From Hyphomicrobiales bacterium (GTDB taxonomy: Bacteria; Pseudomonadota; Alphaproteobacteria; Rhizobiales; Rhizobiaceae), in the NCBI GenBank assembly GCA_900469475.1, contig UBXG01000014.1, forward strand, positions 68,471 through 132,470: a stretch of DNA of 64,000 nt, given 5' to 3'. The notes beneath the pieces are model-generated. The model saw nothing but the letters and a program-made list of their open reading frames with translations, searched no databases and had not been told where the DNA came from. Positions 35,379 through 44,400 of the stretch are shown here, one piece after another. Numbering within the stretch: the first letter of the stretch is position 1; each line of letters opens with the position of its first letter. A program made the position numbers and the translations under genes.

Positions 35379-36065
35379 ATGGCTCGCTCCGAACGCTTGT
35401 TGACGCTGTTGCAGACGCTGCGGCGCTATCGTCGTCCTGTGAGCGGCGCCGTTCTGGCGGAGGAAACCGGCGTCAGCTTGCGTACGCTCTATCGCGATAT
35501 CGCCAGCCTGCAGTCGCAGGGCGCCATGATCGAGGGCGAGCCGGGCATCGGCTATGTCCTGAAGCCCGGCTTCATGCTGCCGCCGATGATGTTCTCGCAG
35601 GATGAGATCGAAGCGCTGGTGCTGGGGTCGAGATGGGTGGCGCGTGCAACCGACGCTCGTCTGGCCGCCGCCGGAACCGATGCCCTTGCCAAGATTGCCG
35701 CCGTGCTGCCCGCGGACCTTCGCGAGGCGGTCGACCAGGCGGCCGTGGTCGTCGGCACGCGCCGCATCACCGAAGACAAGGCCGATCTTTCCCTGATGCG
35801 CAAGGCGATCCAGACCGAGCGCATGGTGCAGCTAACTTATGGCGATGTGAACGGCGCCATCTCGACCCGGCGCATCTGGCCCTTCGCGCTCGGCTATTTT
35901 GACAATTCCCGCATCATCATGGCCTGGTGCGAGCTGCGTCAGGATTTCCGCCATTTCCGCGCCGACCGCATCGTCGATTTCGCGGTGCTCGAGGCGCGCT
36001 ACCCACGCCGCCGCGTCGCTCTGGCAAGAGAATGGCAGGCGCGCGAGGGCCTGGCCCATAATTGA
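35379..36065 (+). CDS. YafY-type HTH-WYL transcriptional regulator
   Basis: 228 residues. The N-terminal DeoR-like HTH (LLTLLQTLRRYRRPVSGAVLAEE, then SLRTLYRDIASLQ) is followed by a WYL domain ending with CELRQDFRHFRADRI. It starts 12 bp after nudC and could be cotranscribed. In many genomes YafY regulators neighbour a VOC protein they control; a VOC gene is 520 bp downstream here. Confidence 0.9.
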   Translation: MARSERLLTLLQTLRRYRRPVSGAVLAEETGVSLRTLYRDIASLQSQGAMIEGEPGIGYVLKPGFMLPPMMFSQDEIEALVLGSRWVARATDARLAAAGTDALAKIAAVLPADLREAVDQAAVVVGTRRITEDKADLSLMRKAIQTERMVQLTYGDVNGAISTRRIWPFALGYFDNSRIIMAWCELRQDFRHFRADRIVDFAVLEARYPRRRVALAREWQAREGLAHN

Positions 36066-36147
36066 TCTCAGAGCGTAACGCTACTGCCAGAAACTGTCAG
36101 TAGGCGCGGCTATAATGGGTCCATTCAATCAGGAAGGAGGACCGATC

Positions 36148-36375
36148 ATGGCAGGCAACGTTTCCATCATTTCGCAACATGTGCATCGCGGCGGCATTGA
36201 GGCGCCTAAAGGCAAGCATCAGTCATGGCCCGCTCGTCTCTCTGAGGTTGCCCTCGGCTATTTCAGCCGCCGCTGGAATCGCCTCGATATTGAGGAAGTG
36301 CCCGATTCCGTGAAGCGGGATCTTGGCTTTCTCGACGGCTGTGAGCCGTATCGAGAGGAAGATCGGATGCGCTGA
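36148..36375 (+). CDS. Small DUF1127-like protein
   Basis: 75 residues from ATG 36148, with a near-perfect SD (AAGGAGG) eight bases upstream. The C-terminal half SRRWNRLDIEEVPDSVKRDLG followed by FLDG resembles the DUF1127 (YjiS-like) motif, in which a basic Arg/Trp helix precedes a LxDIGL-type end. A 47-residue DUF1127 protein in Agrobacterium affects phosphate and RNA metabolism, but this one is unstudied. The strong SD suggests high expression. Confidence 0.7.
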   Translation: MAGNVSIISQHVHRGGIEAPKGKHQSWPARLSEVALGYFSRRWNRLDIEEVPDSVKRDLGFLDGCEPYREEDRMR

Positions 36376-36585
36376 GGCAATCGACGCGACCTTCGCGATG
36401 ACGACCTGCGCATAATCAAAGATCCGAGCGCAAGACACTGATCCAAAGGGTGCAATACGCTTTGGAACCGCATTTCCGCACGCCTTCAACCAGGCAATGA
36501 CACAGTCACTCCCGGCGAACTCTGCTCCGTTCGCCGGTTCCTATCCGCATGCCCTTAAATTCACCTAAACGAGAGGATCATCCAC

Positions 36586-36954
36586 ATGACCAGCCCGAAC
36601 CTCATCATTTTCTATGTCAAGGATCCCAGCGAAAGTACGCCGTTCTACCGCGATCTCTTCGGCCGTGAGCCGGCATTCGCGTCGCCGAACTTCGTGGCCT
36701 TCGCGCTCGACAATGGTCTAAGTCTCGGCCTTTGGCGCCGCAGCAGCGTCGAGCCACAGCCCTCCGCCATCGGCAATCGCGGCGAACTGGGCTTTATGGT
36801 CGAAGGCACCGGGGCGGTTGAGCAGCATTACAGGGATTGGAAGGCACGCGGCCTGCCGATCGCACAGGAGCTGACGACCATGGATTTCGGCCCGACCTTC
36901 GTCGTGCTCGATCCCGATGGCCACCGTCTGCGCGTTTGTGAGCCGGATAAGTAA
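36586..36954 (+). CDS. VOC family (glyoxalase/bleomycin resistance-like) protein
   Basis: 122 residues with paired beta-alpha-beta-beta-beta modules: LIIFYVKDPSESTPFYRDLFG in the first and DFGPTFVVLDPDGHRLRV in the second. Metal-ligand positions of the VOC fold (His/Glu) are only partly conserved, so binding protein or lyase cannot be decided. The WYL regulator upstream may control it. Confidence 0.87.
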   Translation: MTSPNLIIFYVKDPSESTPFYRDLFGREPAFASPNFVAFALDNGLSLGLWRRSSVEPQPSAIGNRGELGFMVEGTGAVEQHYRDWKARGLPIAQELTTMDFGPTFVVLDPDGHRLRVCEPDK

Positions 36955-36984
36955 GCCGTGATCGCGATTTGTCTCTGACCCTAA

Positions 36985-37007
36985 CCTCTTCCCGCTAAGG
37001 GAAGAGG
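36985..37007. repeat. Short rhizobial palindrome
   Basis: CCTCTTCCC and GGGAAGAGG pair around GCTAA, in the context CTGACCCTAACCTCTTCCC. This is a single unit of a dispersed palindrome type, similar in style to the one at 14.8 kb. It sits between convergent VOC and pheA genes. Confidence 0.6.
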
Positions 37008-37042
37008 GGAACTCGTCACAATGGTGTCGCCATAACCGCTTT

Positions 37043-37897
37043 CTAAAGTTCGCCCCGCGTCGGGTGCCCCTTGTAGACGCCGAGGATGCGGACCTTTTCG
37101 GAGAAGAAGCGCAATTCTTCCAGCGCGCGGCGCACATGCGCATCGGCGGGATGGCCCTCGATATCGGCATAGAATTGCGTTGCGACAAAACGGCCGCCGA
37201 GCTGATAGCTCTCAAGCTTCGTCATGTTGATGCCGTTGGTGGCAAAGCCGCCGAGCGCCTTGTAGAGGGCGGCGGGAATGTTGCGGACGTTGAAGACGAA
37301 AGTGGTGACGATCTTTTCGTCCGGTGAGCTGCGTGCCGCCCAGTCTTCGTCGCGCGACAGGATGACGAAACGCGTCATGTTATTTTCGGTGTCTTCGACA
37401 TTCTCGGCGATGATCTCCAGCCCGTAGAGATCGGCCGCAAGCCGCGGCGCCAGCGCCGCCATGCTGCGGTCGCCGGTTTCCTGCACCAGCTTGGCTGCAC
37501 CCGCCGTATCGCCGGCAATGACCGGTTTCCAGCCATTGGCGCGCACGATGTTGCGGCATTGCCCGAGCGCATGGATATGGCTGTGGACCGTGCGGATCTC
37601 TTCCTTCTTGACACCGGGCAGCACCATCAGCTGGAAGCGGATCGGCATGAAATATTCGCCGACGATATGCAGGCGCGATTCCGGCAGCAGATGATGGATG
37701 TCGGCGACGCGGCCGGCGATCGTGTTTTCGATCGGGATCATGCCGAGATCGGCGTCGCCGTTCTCGATGGCAGTGAGGGCATCCTCGAAGGTCTGGCAGG
37801 GCAGCGGCTCCATGGTCGGGAACATGTCACGGCTGGCCATATCGGAATTGGCGCCGTACTCGCCCTGGAAGGAGATCTTGTTGGTCTTGGTAATCAT
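37043..37897 (-). CDS. pheA: Prephenate dehydratase
   Basis: 284 residues, a monofunctional enzyme without chorismate mutase. FQGEYGANSDMA opens the catalytic domain, PIENTIAGRV forms the substrate site and the catalytic NNMTRFVIL (TRF motif) follows. The C-terminal ACT domain binds phenylalanine: ALYKALGGFATNGINMTKLES, where the usual ESRP reads ESYQ. It makes phenylpyruvate in phenylalanine synthesis. kdsB is 25 bp upstream, so they are cotranscribed. Confidence 0.95.
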   Translation of the reverse strand: MITKTNKISFQGEYGANSDMASRDMFPTMEPLPCQTFEDALTAIENGDADLGMIPIENTIAGRVADIHHLLPESRLHIVGEYFMPIRFQLMVLPGVKKEEIRTVHSHIHALGQCRNIVRANGWKPVIAGDTAGAAKLVQETGDRSMAALAPRLAADLYGLEIIAENVEDTENNMTRFVILSRDEDWAARSSPDEKIVTTFVFNVRNIPAALYKALGGFATNGINMTKLESYQLGGRFVATQFYADIEGHPADAHVRRALEELRFFSEKVRILGVYKGHPTRGEL

Positions 37898-37921
37898 GGG
37901 ACTGCCCTTGGGGGAATGCCG

Positions 37922-38677
37922 TCAATGAGAAGCGGCGGAGAGGATGCGTCTGGCCTTTTCGAGGTCGGCGGGAGTATCGACACCGAGCGGGATCGTGTCA
38001 ACGATCTCGACATCGATGCGCATGCCGGCTTCCAGCGCCCGCAGCTGTTCCAGTGATTCGCGCAGTTCGAGCGGCGATGGGCCGAGGCTCACGAATTTCG
38101 CGAGTGCAGCGCGGCGGTAAGCATAGAGACCGATATGGTGATAGAGCGGCCCCTTGCCGTAGGGCGCTGTTGCACGCGTGAAGTAGAGCGCGCGCAGGCG
38201 ATTTTCGGAAATCGGCGAGCCGATGACCTTGACGACGCTCGGCAGGGTCTTTTCCTCCTCGTCCTTGATCTCGACAGTCAGTGTGGCGATGTCGACGGCC
38301 GGATTTTCCAGCGGGCGCAGCGAGGCGCGGATGGTCTCGGGATCGATCGTCGGCAGGTCGCCCTGCACGTTGACGATGATTTCGGCCCGGCCCTGCGGAT
38401 CGACGGCCTGCAGCGCCTCGTAGATGCGGTCCGAGCCCGATTGATGATCCTTGCCGGTCATCACGACATCAAAGCCGGCATTGGCGACTGCGGCATAGGT
38501 ATCCTCATGGTCGACGGCGACGACGATGCGACCGATCGCCGCCTCGCGCGCGCGCCTGGCAACCTGTACGATCATCGGCAGACCGCAAATATCCGCGAGC
38601 GGCTTGCCCGGCAAGCGCGTGGAGGCCATGCGGGCGGGAATGAGGACCAGCGTCTTGTCTAAATTTGAATCAGTCAT
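37922..38677 (-). CDS. kdsB: 3-deoxy-manno-octulosonate cytidylyltransferase
   Basis: 251 residues from ATG 38677 (AAGG upstream). The N-terminal nucleotide motif VLIPARMASTRLPGKPL and the conserved DxD-type NVQGDLPTID are intact. RATAPYGKGPLYHHIGLYAYR is the KDO site. It makes CMP-KDO for lipid A core. It is divergent from cycM, as in other rhizobia. Confidence 0.96.
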   Translation of the reverse strand: MTDSNLDKTLVLIPARMASTRLPGKPLADICGLPMIVQVARRAREAAIGRIVVAVDHEDTYAAVANAGFDVVMTGKDHQSGSDRIYEALQAVDPQGRAEIIVNVQGDLPTIDPETIRASLRPLENPAVDIATLTVEIKDEEEKTLPSVVKVIGSPISENRLRALYFTRATAPYGKGPLYHHIGLYAYRRAALAKFVSLGPSPLELRESLEQLRALEAGMRIDVEIVDTIPLGVDTPADLEKARRILSAASH

Positions 38678-38828
38678 TGTTGGGCCTTCTATTCCCGAGG
38701 GAAAAGTGTCAAAACGTCTCATGGTGGAGACCGTTTACAGAGTTGCAAGAAACAGCCAAAAGACATAGGTTTCGCGCGAATTCAAGATGGGCCAGCGGAG
38801 GATGCTGGCGGCGAGGGGAGCATAGCAG

Positions 38829-39407
38829 ATGAATTCATCCTACGTGAACATGGGTGTCGGGGCGCTTTTGGCCACGCTGTTCGTGTTGAAGTCCGTGTCG
38901 CTCGCGTCAGGATTTATTTTCCATTCAGAGGCGCCGGAAAAGCCCGGTTTTGCCATCGTCGCGACCGAGGAACCGGCTGCGGGCGGTGACAAGGGCGCGG
39001 CTGCCAAGCCGGATACGCCGATCGCTCAGCTTCTGCAGAAGGCTGATGCCAAGGTCGGCGAAACGATCTTCAAGAAGTGTCAGGCCTGTCATTCCGGAGA
39101 AAAGGGTGGTCCGAACAAGGTTGGTCCTGATCTCTGGGGTATTGTCGACCGCCCGGTCGCCGAGCACGAGGGCTTTGCCTATTCGTCCGGCATGAAGGAT
39201 TTTTCCAAGGGCGGTACGGAAAAGTGGACCTATGACCACCTCTATCACTTCCTGGCCGCGCCGAAGAAATTCGTTGCCGGAACGGCAATGGGCTTTGCCG
39301 GCCTGCCGAAGGAAGAGGATCGCGCCAACGTGATCGCCTATCTGCGCACGCTTGCCGATACCCAGGTGCCGCTGCCGGACCCGAACGCACCGGCCGCCAC
39401 GAACTGA
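38829..39407 (+). CDS. cycM: Membrane-anchored cytochrome c (CycM type)
   Basis: 192 residues. An uncleaved N-terminal anchor (VGALLATLFVLKSVSLASGF) is followed by an Ala/Pro linker and a class I cytochrome c. The heme site is KCQACHS near residue 85, and axial Met is likely the one in GTAMGFAG. It carries electrons at the periplasmic face of the inner membrane to terminal oxidases. Confidence 0.93.
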   Translation: MNSSYVNMGVGALLATLFVLKSVSLASGFIFHSEAPEKPGFAIVATEEPAAGGDKGAAAKPDTPIAQLLQKADAKVGETIFKKCQACHSGEKGGPNKVGPDLWGIVDRPVAEHEGFAYSSGMKDFSKGGTEKWTYDHLYHFLAAPKKFVAGTAMGFAGLPKEEDRANVIAYLRTLADTQVPLPDPNAPAATN

Positions 39408-39427
39408 GGCAATTACCGGATCGATTG

Positions 39428-39455
39428 AAAAACGCGGCCGTCAGGCCGCGTTTTT
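39428..39455. terminator. Bidirectional terminator between cycM and patatin gene
   Basis: A 12-bp perfect stem AAAAACGCGGCC/GGCCGCGTTTTT with a GTCA loop lies 12-20 bp from both stop codons. Confidence 0.9.
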
Positions 39456-39466
39456 GTGTTGCTCGC

Positions 39467-40624
39467 TCAGATTGAATGCCGGCGGGATCGCGTCCGCTGA
39501 TCGAGGTCGAACACCTTCAACCCGTCCTCGGCGCTCGGCGGCATGCGCCAATCCTCGGCGACCAGCGCCTTGCGGGCGTCGCGCAAGCCGGCCTCCCAAT
39601 GCTCGTGCATGGACAGTGCCGAAAACTCGTAATCCTTCGAATGCGACCGGAATTGCTTGTTGCGGTAGATCAGGTGGATGATGGTGACGCCGTAATCGGA
39701 GCAATGCTGCTCCAGCTTCTTGATCTCCGGATCGGCTTTGGCCTCTTCGGGAAGGCGGGCATAGAGCTCTGATATTGCGCGCCGCAGACGATGGCGTTCC
39801 AGAAAGAGATCTGTGTTGAGCCGGGTGCGGCTTGAATAGGTGATGTCCTTGCGCCGCTCCTCGACCTCTTCCAGATCCTGCGGCAGCGGCCCGACGGCGC
39901 TGAAGAGATCGACCTGAAAGACGACCGTATCGATATCGGCGCCGTTGCGCAGCACGTAGGTCAGGGGCGTGTTCGAGACCAGGCCACCGTCCCAGTAATG
40001 CTCGTTGCCGATCTTGACCGCTGGAAAACCCGGCGGCAAAGCGCCGCTCGCCATCACATGCTCGGGTCCGATCTTGATCTCCTTGTTGTCGAAAAAGGCA
40101 AAATTGCCGGTGCGCACATTGACGGCGCCGAGGCTCAAACGCACCGGGCCGTGGTTGATTCGGTCGAAATCGACGTGATCGAGCAGCGTCTGGCGCAATT
40201 GCTCCGTATCGTAGATGCTGGTCGCGCCCGCCGAGCCGCGCGTCTGGAACCAGGTTGGAAGCTGCCACGGGGAAAAGAAGCCGGGCACGCCGAAGGTCGA
40301 TACCCACCAGCTGCTGACCGAGCGATAGAAAGGGTTGGTCTCGCGCCGATCTTCCATCAGTAGATCGACGGGGAGATGCACGGTCACCTTGTTCCAAAAG
40401 GAGCTCAGCGCCTTGAGCCGCTCGCCGGGCACGTTGCCGGCCATGATCGAGGCATTGATCGCGCCGATCGAGATGCCAGCGATCCAGTCCGGCTCGATAT
40501 TCTGTTCTCTCAGCGCCTGGAAGGCACCCGCCTGATAGGAGCCGAGCGCACCGCCGCCTTGGAGCACGAAGACCTTCTGCGCATAGGCTGACGCGGGATT
40601 GGTGAGCGGAGCTGCAATATTCAT
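39467..40624 (-). CDS. Patatin-like phospholipase
   Basis: 385 residues. The oxyanion hole motif GGGALGSYQAG is at 22-32, nucleophile Ser in GISIGAIN and catalytic Asp in DGGLVSNTPL. A C-terminal extension of about 140 residues with basic ends matches the DUF3734-type of rhizobial patatins. It is probably a cytoplasmic or peripheral acyl hydrolase acting on lipids; some rhizobial relatives degrade PHB granule or membrane lipids, but the substrate here is unknown. Confidence 0.9.
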   Translation of the reverse strand: MNIAAPLTNPASAYAQKVFVLQGGGALGSYQAGAFQALREQNIEPDWIAGISIGAINASIMAGNVPGERLKALSSFWNKVTVHLPVDLLMEDRRETNPFYRSVSSWWVSTFGVPGFFSPWQLPTWFQTRGSAGATSIYDTEQLRQTLLDHVDFDRINHGPVRLSLGAVNVRTGNFAFFDNKEIKIGPEHVMASGALPPGFPAVKIGNEHYWDGGLVSNTPLTYVLRNGADIDTVVFQVDLFSAVGPLPQDLEEVEERRKDITYSSRTRLNTDLFLERHRLRRAISELYARLPEEAKADPEIKKLEQHCSDYGVTIIHLIYRNKQFRSHSKDYEFSALSMHEHWEAGLRDARKALVAEDWRMPPSAEDGLKVFDLDQRTRSRRHSI

Positions 40625-40745
40625 GTGCCATCCTTTGCTGCGCTCCGGGTGGGAAGGCCGGGATGCGCAAAATATATGACCATTTTCCTGCCTGCTTCTC
40701 CGAAAGCGGAGAGATGTCGTTACGATCGGCGGGTTTCGGCCTCGG

Positions 40746-41690
40746 TTATCCGAGCAGATAGGCCCAGAGCGATACCGAGAATGCGCCGAGCGCTGTCGTC
40801 AAGGTAATCGTCGAGGCCGCGAGACTGTGGCCCACGCCGAAGCGATTGGCAATCAGCCAGGCGTTCACACCTGTAGGAACAGCGGCCGTGAGGACGAGTG
40901 CGGCCCGCCATTCCGGGCTCAGGCCGAGAAGAAGTCCGGCAGCCAGCACGCAGGCCGGCAGCAGAAAAAGCTTGAAGGCGGCAATGACGCTGGTGACGCC
41001 GAGATTGCCCGACAGCCCATATTGACGCAGCGCCATCCCGAGCGAAATCAGCGCAGCCGGGCCGGCGATGTTGGCAATGTTGTCGACGACCGTGCCAAGC
41101 GTTGCGGGGATGGGAAGGCCGGTCAGGTGGACGATGAGACCGCAGAAAAGCCCGATGACGAGCGGATTGCGCAGGAGGTTGCTGCCGACCTGACGCAGCA
41201 ACTCGCCGGTGCTGCGGCCGGCGCCGGCATTCTCCTTGCGCTCGGCCTGCTCCATCAGCAGCGTGCCTGCGATCATCATCGTTGGAAGATGCACGGCGAT
41301 CAGGATCGACATCGCCATGACGCCGTCAGGCCCCACCGTGCGCCCGACCAGCGGCAGGCCGATGAAGATCGTATTGGCAAAAGCGGAGGAAACGCCGGCG
41401 AGCACACCGATGCGCGCATCGCGCCCGAAGAGCCGCGTCGCCACGATATGGCCGGCAGTCCAGGTGATGGCGACGCCGGAGAAATAGGCGATCCACAATC
41501 GAAACGGCGAAGCACCACGAAAATCCGCTTCGGCGATGGTCCGGAACAGCAGGAGCGGCACCGCGACCTTAAAGACGAACTCGCTCATCGCCTCACCGAC
41601 ATCGGTTTTCAGCAAACCCGTGCGCACGATGACCCAGCCGACGAGAATGAGCAGGAAGACGGGAAGAACGTCTGTGAGGATTTCGGACAC
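40746..41690 (-). CDS. AEC family (auxin efflux carrier-like) transporter
   Basis: 314 residues from GTG 41690, which begins (M)SEILTDVLPVFLLILVGW, the usual AEC opening with helix 1. The in-frame ATG at 41948 would add 86 residues encoded by a structured RNA region and is rejected. Ten hydrophobic helices are visible, with an Asn/Pro block (GLPLVGRTVGPDG). AEC proteins export organic acids or related anions. The SD is weak. A terminator hairpin 75-85 bp upstream of the start may control expression. Confidence 0.82.
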   Translation of the reverse strand: MSEILTDVLPVFLLILVGWVIVRTGLLKTDVGEAMSEFVFKVAVPLLLFRTIAEADFRGASPFRLWIAYFSGVAITWTAGHIVATRLFGRDARIGVLAGVSSAFANTIFIGLPLVGRTVGPDGVMAMSILIAVHLPTMMIAGTLLMEQAERKENAGAGRSTGELLRQVGSNLLRNPLVIGLFCGLIVHLTGLPIPATLGTVVDNIANIAGPAALISLGMALRQYGLSGNLGVTSVIAAFKLFLLPACVLAAGLLLGLSPEWRAALVLTAAVPTGVNAWLIANRFGVGHSLAASTITLTTALGAFSVSLWAYLLG

Positions 41691-41756
41691 GCGGGTATGA
41701 AGCTCGTGATTTCGAGGAATTGGATCCGAAACTTGTAGCAGCTTGCCCGGGGCTGG

Positions 41757-41945
41757 AAACCCGCAAAACAAAAAAAGCGGGCTTGGCCCGCTCTTGTCGA
41801 TCTCGCCCCGGTGAGGAGGTCCCCCCGGTGCACATGCCGCCAGTTCATCCGTGGTCGGCCCGCGTACCGGTGAGGCGGAAGGCATCATTCCTTCCCAAAC
41901 TGGCTCGGAAGTCCTTCGAACTTCCCATCCCAGTCGCGTGATAAG
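41757..41945 (-). ncRNA. Candidate structured RNA ahead of the AEC transporter gene
   Basis: The minus strand folds into several perfect helices. They are GGAAGT/ACTTCC (41925-41920 with 41912-41907), GCCAGTT/AACTGGC (41904-41898 with 41845-41839) enclosing GGAAGG/CCTTCC (41895-41890 with 41882-41877), and a terminator (41792-41776) followed by seven T. A CCTCCTC motif, complementary to a Shine-Dalgarno sequence, lies near 41819-41813. CACCGGGG occurs twice nearby. It occupies the 394-bp gap 41691-42084 between AEC and the adenosine kinase gene. The 5' end is uncertain and I found no strong promoter. It could be an sRNA or a cis leader; it does not match a riboswitch I know. Confidence 0.55.
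41765..41795 (-). terminator. Terminator ending the candidate RNA
   Basis: On the minus strand AGCGGGC pairs with GCCCGCT around a 3-nt loop, followed by seven T and GTTTTG. It lies 75 bp upstream of the AEC start codon. Confidence 0.85.
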
Positions 41946-42084
41946 CATTTAAAGATAGAAAGTGACAGGCAAATGACTGATTGCAAGCAAGTTGGCCGCG
42001 TTGGCGCGGATTTTTCTTTAAAACTTCAGAAAAACCGATAATACCGGATACCGGCTATCACCAGGATCCGGGACCCTCCTATAG

Positions 42085-43077
42085 ATGACTCGCTTCGATG
42101 TACTGACCGTCGGCAATGCTATCGTCGACATTATCGCCCGTTGCGACGATCAGTTTCTGATCGAAAACAACATCACCAAAGCCGCGATGAACCTCATAGA
42201 CGCCGAGCGCGCCGAGCTTCTCTATTCGCGCATGGGCCCGGCTCTGGAAGCCTCCGGCGGAAGCGCCGGCAATACGGCGGCCGGGGTCGCGAATTTCGGC
42301 GGCAAGGCTGCCTATTTCGGTAAGGTTGCCGAAGACCAGCTCGGCCAGATCTTCGCCCATGATATCCGCGCCCAGGGCGTTCATTACGAAACCAAGGCGA
42401 AAGGCACCTTCCCGCCGACCGCCCGTTCGATGATCTTCGTCACTGAGGATGGCGAGCGCTCCATGAATACCTATCTCGGTGCCTGCGTCGAGCTGGGTCC
42501 CGAAGATGTCGAGGAAGATGTCGTCGCCGATGCAAAGGTAACCTATTTCGAGGGCTATCTCTGGGATCCGCCACGCGCCAAGGAAGCGATCCGCGAGTGC
42601 GCCCGCATTGCTCATGCCAATGGCCGGGAAATGTCGATGACGCTCTCCGACAGCTTCTGCGTCGGCCGCTACCGCCACGAGTTCCTCGACCTCATGCGCT
42701 CCGGCACCGTCGATATCGTCTTCGCCAATCGTGACGAAGCCCTCTCGCTCTACGAGACCGACGACTTTGAAAAGGCGCTGACTCTGATCGCGGCCGATTG
42801 CAAGATCGCCGCCGTGACGACGGGCAAGGATGGCGCCGTCGTCGTGCGCGGCAATGAGCGCTATGTCGTCGATGCCCATCCGATCGAGGAGCGTGTCGAC
42901 ACGACCGGTGCAGGCGATCTTTTCGCTGCTGGTTTCCTCTTCGGCTACACGCAAGGGCGCGGCCTGGAAGACTCCGCCAAGCTCGGCAATCTCGCGGCTG
43001 CCATCGTCATCGAGCAGATCGGCCCGCGGCCGATGCGGTCGCTGTCGGAAGCCGCCAAGGAATTCGGGCTTATCTGA
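42085..43077 (+). CDS. Adenosine kinase (PfkB family)
   Basis: 330 residues. The first PfkB motif region GGSAGNTAAGVANFGG and the second DTTGAGDLFAAGFL (catalytic Asp and anion hole) are intact. ARSMIFVTEDGERSMNTYLG matches adenosine kinases of alphaproteobacteria. It phosphorylates adenosine or a related nucleoside to AMP. A GCCGCC...GGCGGC hairpin 35 bp downstream may end transcription. Confidence 0.9.
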   Translation: MTRFDVLTVGNAIVDIIARCDDQFLIENNITKAAMNLIDAERAELLYSRMGPALEASGGSAGNTAAGVANFGGKAAYFGKVAEDQLGQIFAHDIRAQGVHYETKAKGTFPPTARSMIFVTEDGERSMNTYLGACVELGPEDVEEDVVADAKVTYFEGYLWDPPRAKEAIRECARIAHANGREMSMTLSDSFCVGRYRHEFLDLMRSGTVDIVFANRDEALSLYETDDFEKALTLIAADCKIAAVTTGKDGAVVVRGNERYVVDAHPIEERVDTTGAGDLFAAGFLFGYTQGRGLEDSAKLGNLAAAIVIEQIGPRPMRSLSEAAKEFGLI

Positions 43078-43164
43078 CGAAGTTTATCTCTATCAGCAGA
43101 TCATCGAAGCCGCCTTCGGCAGATCGCAGGGGCGGCTTTGCTATGAAGTGCCGAAGCAAGCTTA

Positions 43165-43773
43165 TCACCGAAAGAGCGTTACGGTTCCCGCCTCATAGAG
43201 GATGAGGATGCCGAGCGCGATCAGCACGAAGGGCACGACCCTGTGTCCATGTCGCCTGATCGGTGCGCCGAGCTTCGGATGATTGACGAGAGAATGTGCT
43301 GCACCCAGCCAGACTGCCGTCAGCACTGCAAAGGTGCAGCCGATGGCCAAAACCTCATAGGCGGAGCGCGTCGCAAAAAGAGGCGTATAGACGCTGATAT
43401 TGTCGCCGCCATTGGCGATCGTTACCAAGGCGATCGCTACGATGTTTCCATGTCCTGCCGAGGCCTTGGCGTGATCTTCCGGATTGTCGCCGGCCTCGCC
43501 GCCGTTCCAGAGCTCCCATAGCCTGCTGAGGCCGAAATAGATCGGCGCAAGGCCGAGCAGGCCGATATAGGCTGCGGGAATGACGAGAGCGAGCAATGAG
43601 GCAATGGCGCTGACGCCGTAAAGAACGCCAATACCGAGATATTGGCCTATGATGATCTGCCTCAATCGGAACTTCGGATCGGCAAAGAAGCCGAGAAGCA
43701 CGAAAATATCGTCTATGTTCGTCGATGTGAACGTAACGATTGCAACGCCAAGAACGCCGAGCACATACGCCAA
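43165..43773 (-). CDS. CadD-like cadmium resistance/permease family protein
   Basis: 202 residues with about five to six hydrophobic helices. The family pattern FTSTNIDDIFVLLGFF is in helix 1, with a second Asn-Gly-Gly-Asp block IANGGDNISVYTPLF. These acid/Asn pairs inside helices are typical of the CadD group. Cd2+ efflux is known for some members, but here metal specificity is only inferred. Confidence 0.8.
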   Translation of the reverse strand: MAYVLGVLGVAIVTFTSTNIDDIFVLLGFFADPKFRLRQIIIGQYLGIGVLYGVSAIASLLALVIPAAYIGLLGLAPIYFGLSRLWELWNGGEAGDNPEDHAKASAGHGNIVAIALVTIANGGDNISVYTPLFATRSAYEVLAIGCTFAVLTAVWLGAAHSLVNHPKLGAPIRRHGHRVVPFVLIALGILILYEAGTVTLFR

Positions 43774-43860
43774 GGTAACCGGTCTCCGTTTCTCATACCG
43801 GATACATCATTGTGCCGGAAAGTCGTACCATCGCTTATGTGTGAAAAGCCAAGGAGTGCG

Positions 43861-44400
43861 CTACTTGAAGGCCTCGCCGGGGTAGGCACCCCAGATTTCC
43901 GATTGCGCCACCCAGCCTTCGGTGCCGTCGGCGGTAACGAGACACCAGTCGCCCGTGCATTCCTTAACACTCATCATCACGCCGGGCTGAAGCTTGGCGA
44001 TGACGGCGGCGGATGGCTGGGATTCGCGGCGCATGTTGACAAAGACGGCCTTGCCCTTGCCCTTCATCCAGGGAGCAGCAATGGCGGAGCGCTGGCCCGA
44101 CAGAAGCGACTGGTTGACCCAGCCCTCCGTGCCGTCGGCATCGCGTACGCGCCGCCAATTATCGTATTCCTGAATGATTTCGACCGGCAGGCCCTGCTTG
44201 AGATAAAGCCATGACACGGCATAATCCGCGCTCGGCCCGATGCGCAGGTTGACTCGCTTCGACTTCAGCGTGACGAAGCGCGGCAGCGGCAAGCCGCTCG
44301 GCCCCTTGGCGGCCTGGGCGACGGCAAGATCGACCGACACAGCGGCCATCATCAAGCCGATTGCGAAAATGGCGCAGGACTTCAAGACATTGCCATGCAT
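43861..44400 (-). CDS. Periplasmic tandem SH3 protein
   Basis: 179 residues with a signal peptide (SCAIFAIGLMMAAVSVDLAVA). Two bacterial SH3 repeats follow: VNLRIGPSADYAVSWLYLKQG with DGTEGWVNQSLL, and VNMRRESQPSAAVIAKLQPG with DGTEGWVAQSEIWG. It likely binds the cell wall. It is divergent from the 2-hydroxyacid dehydrogenase 190 bp away. Confidence 0.87.
   Translation of the reverse strand: MHGNVLKSCAIFAIGLMMAAVSVDLAVAQAAKGPSGLPLPRFVTLKSKRVNLRIGPSADYAVSWLYLKQGLPVEIIQEYDNWRRVRDADGTEGWVNQSLLSGQRSAIAAPWMKGKGKAVFVNMRRESQPSAAVIAKLQPGVMMSVKECTGDWCLVTADGTEGWVAQSEIWGAYPGEAFK

Noticed and set aside
41757..41945. 6S RNA or tmRNA identity for the structured region
   Set aside because: 6S needs pairing of its 5' and 3' ends and a central bubble, which I cannot form; no tmRNA tag or tRNA-like acceptor is present.
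41691..41948. 86-residue N-terminal extension of the AEC transporter from ATG 41948
   Set aside because: The segment has no protein-like composition, lies on strong RNA helices and a terminator, and the family starts at GTG 41690.
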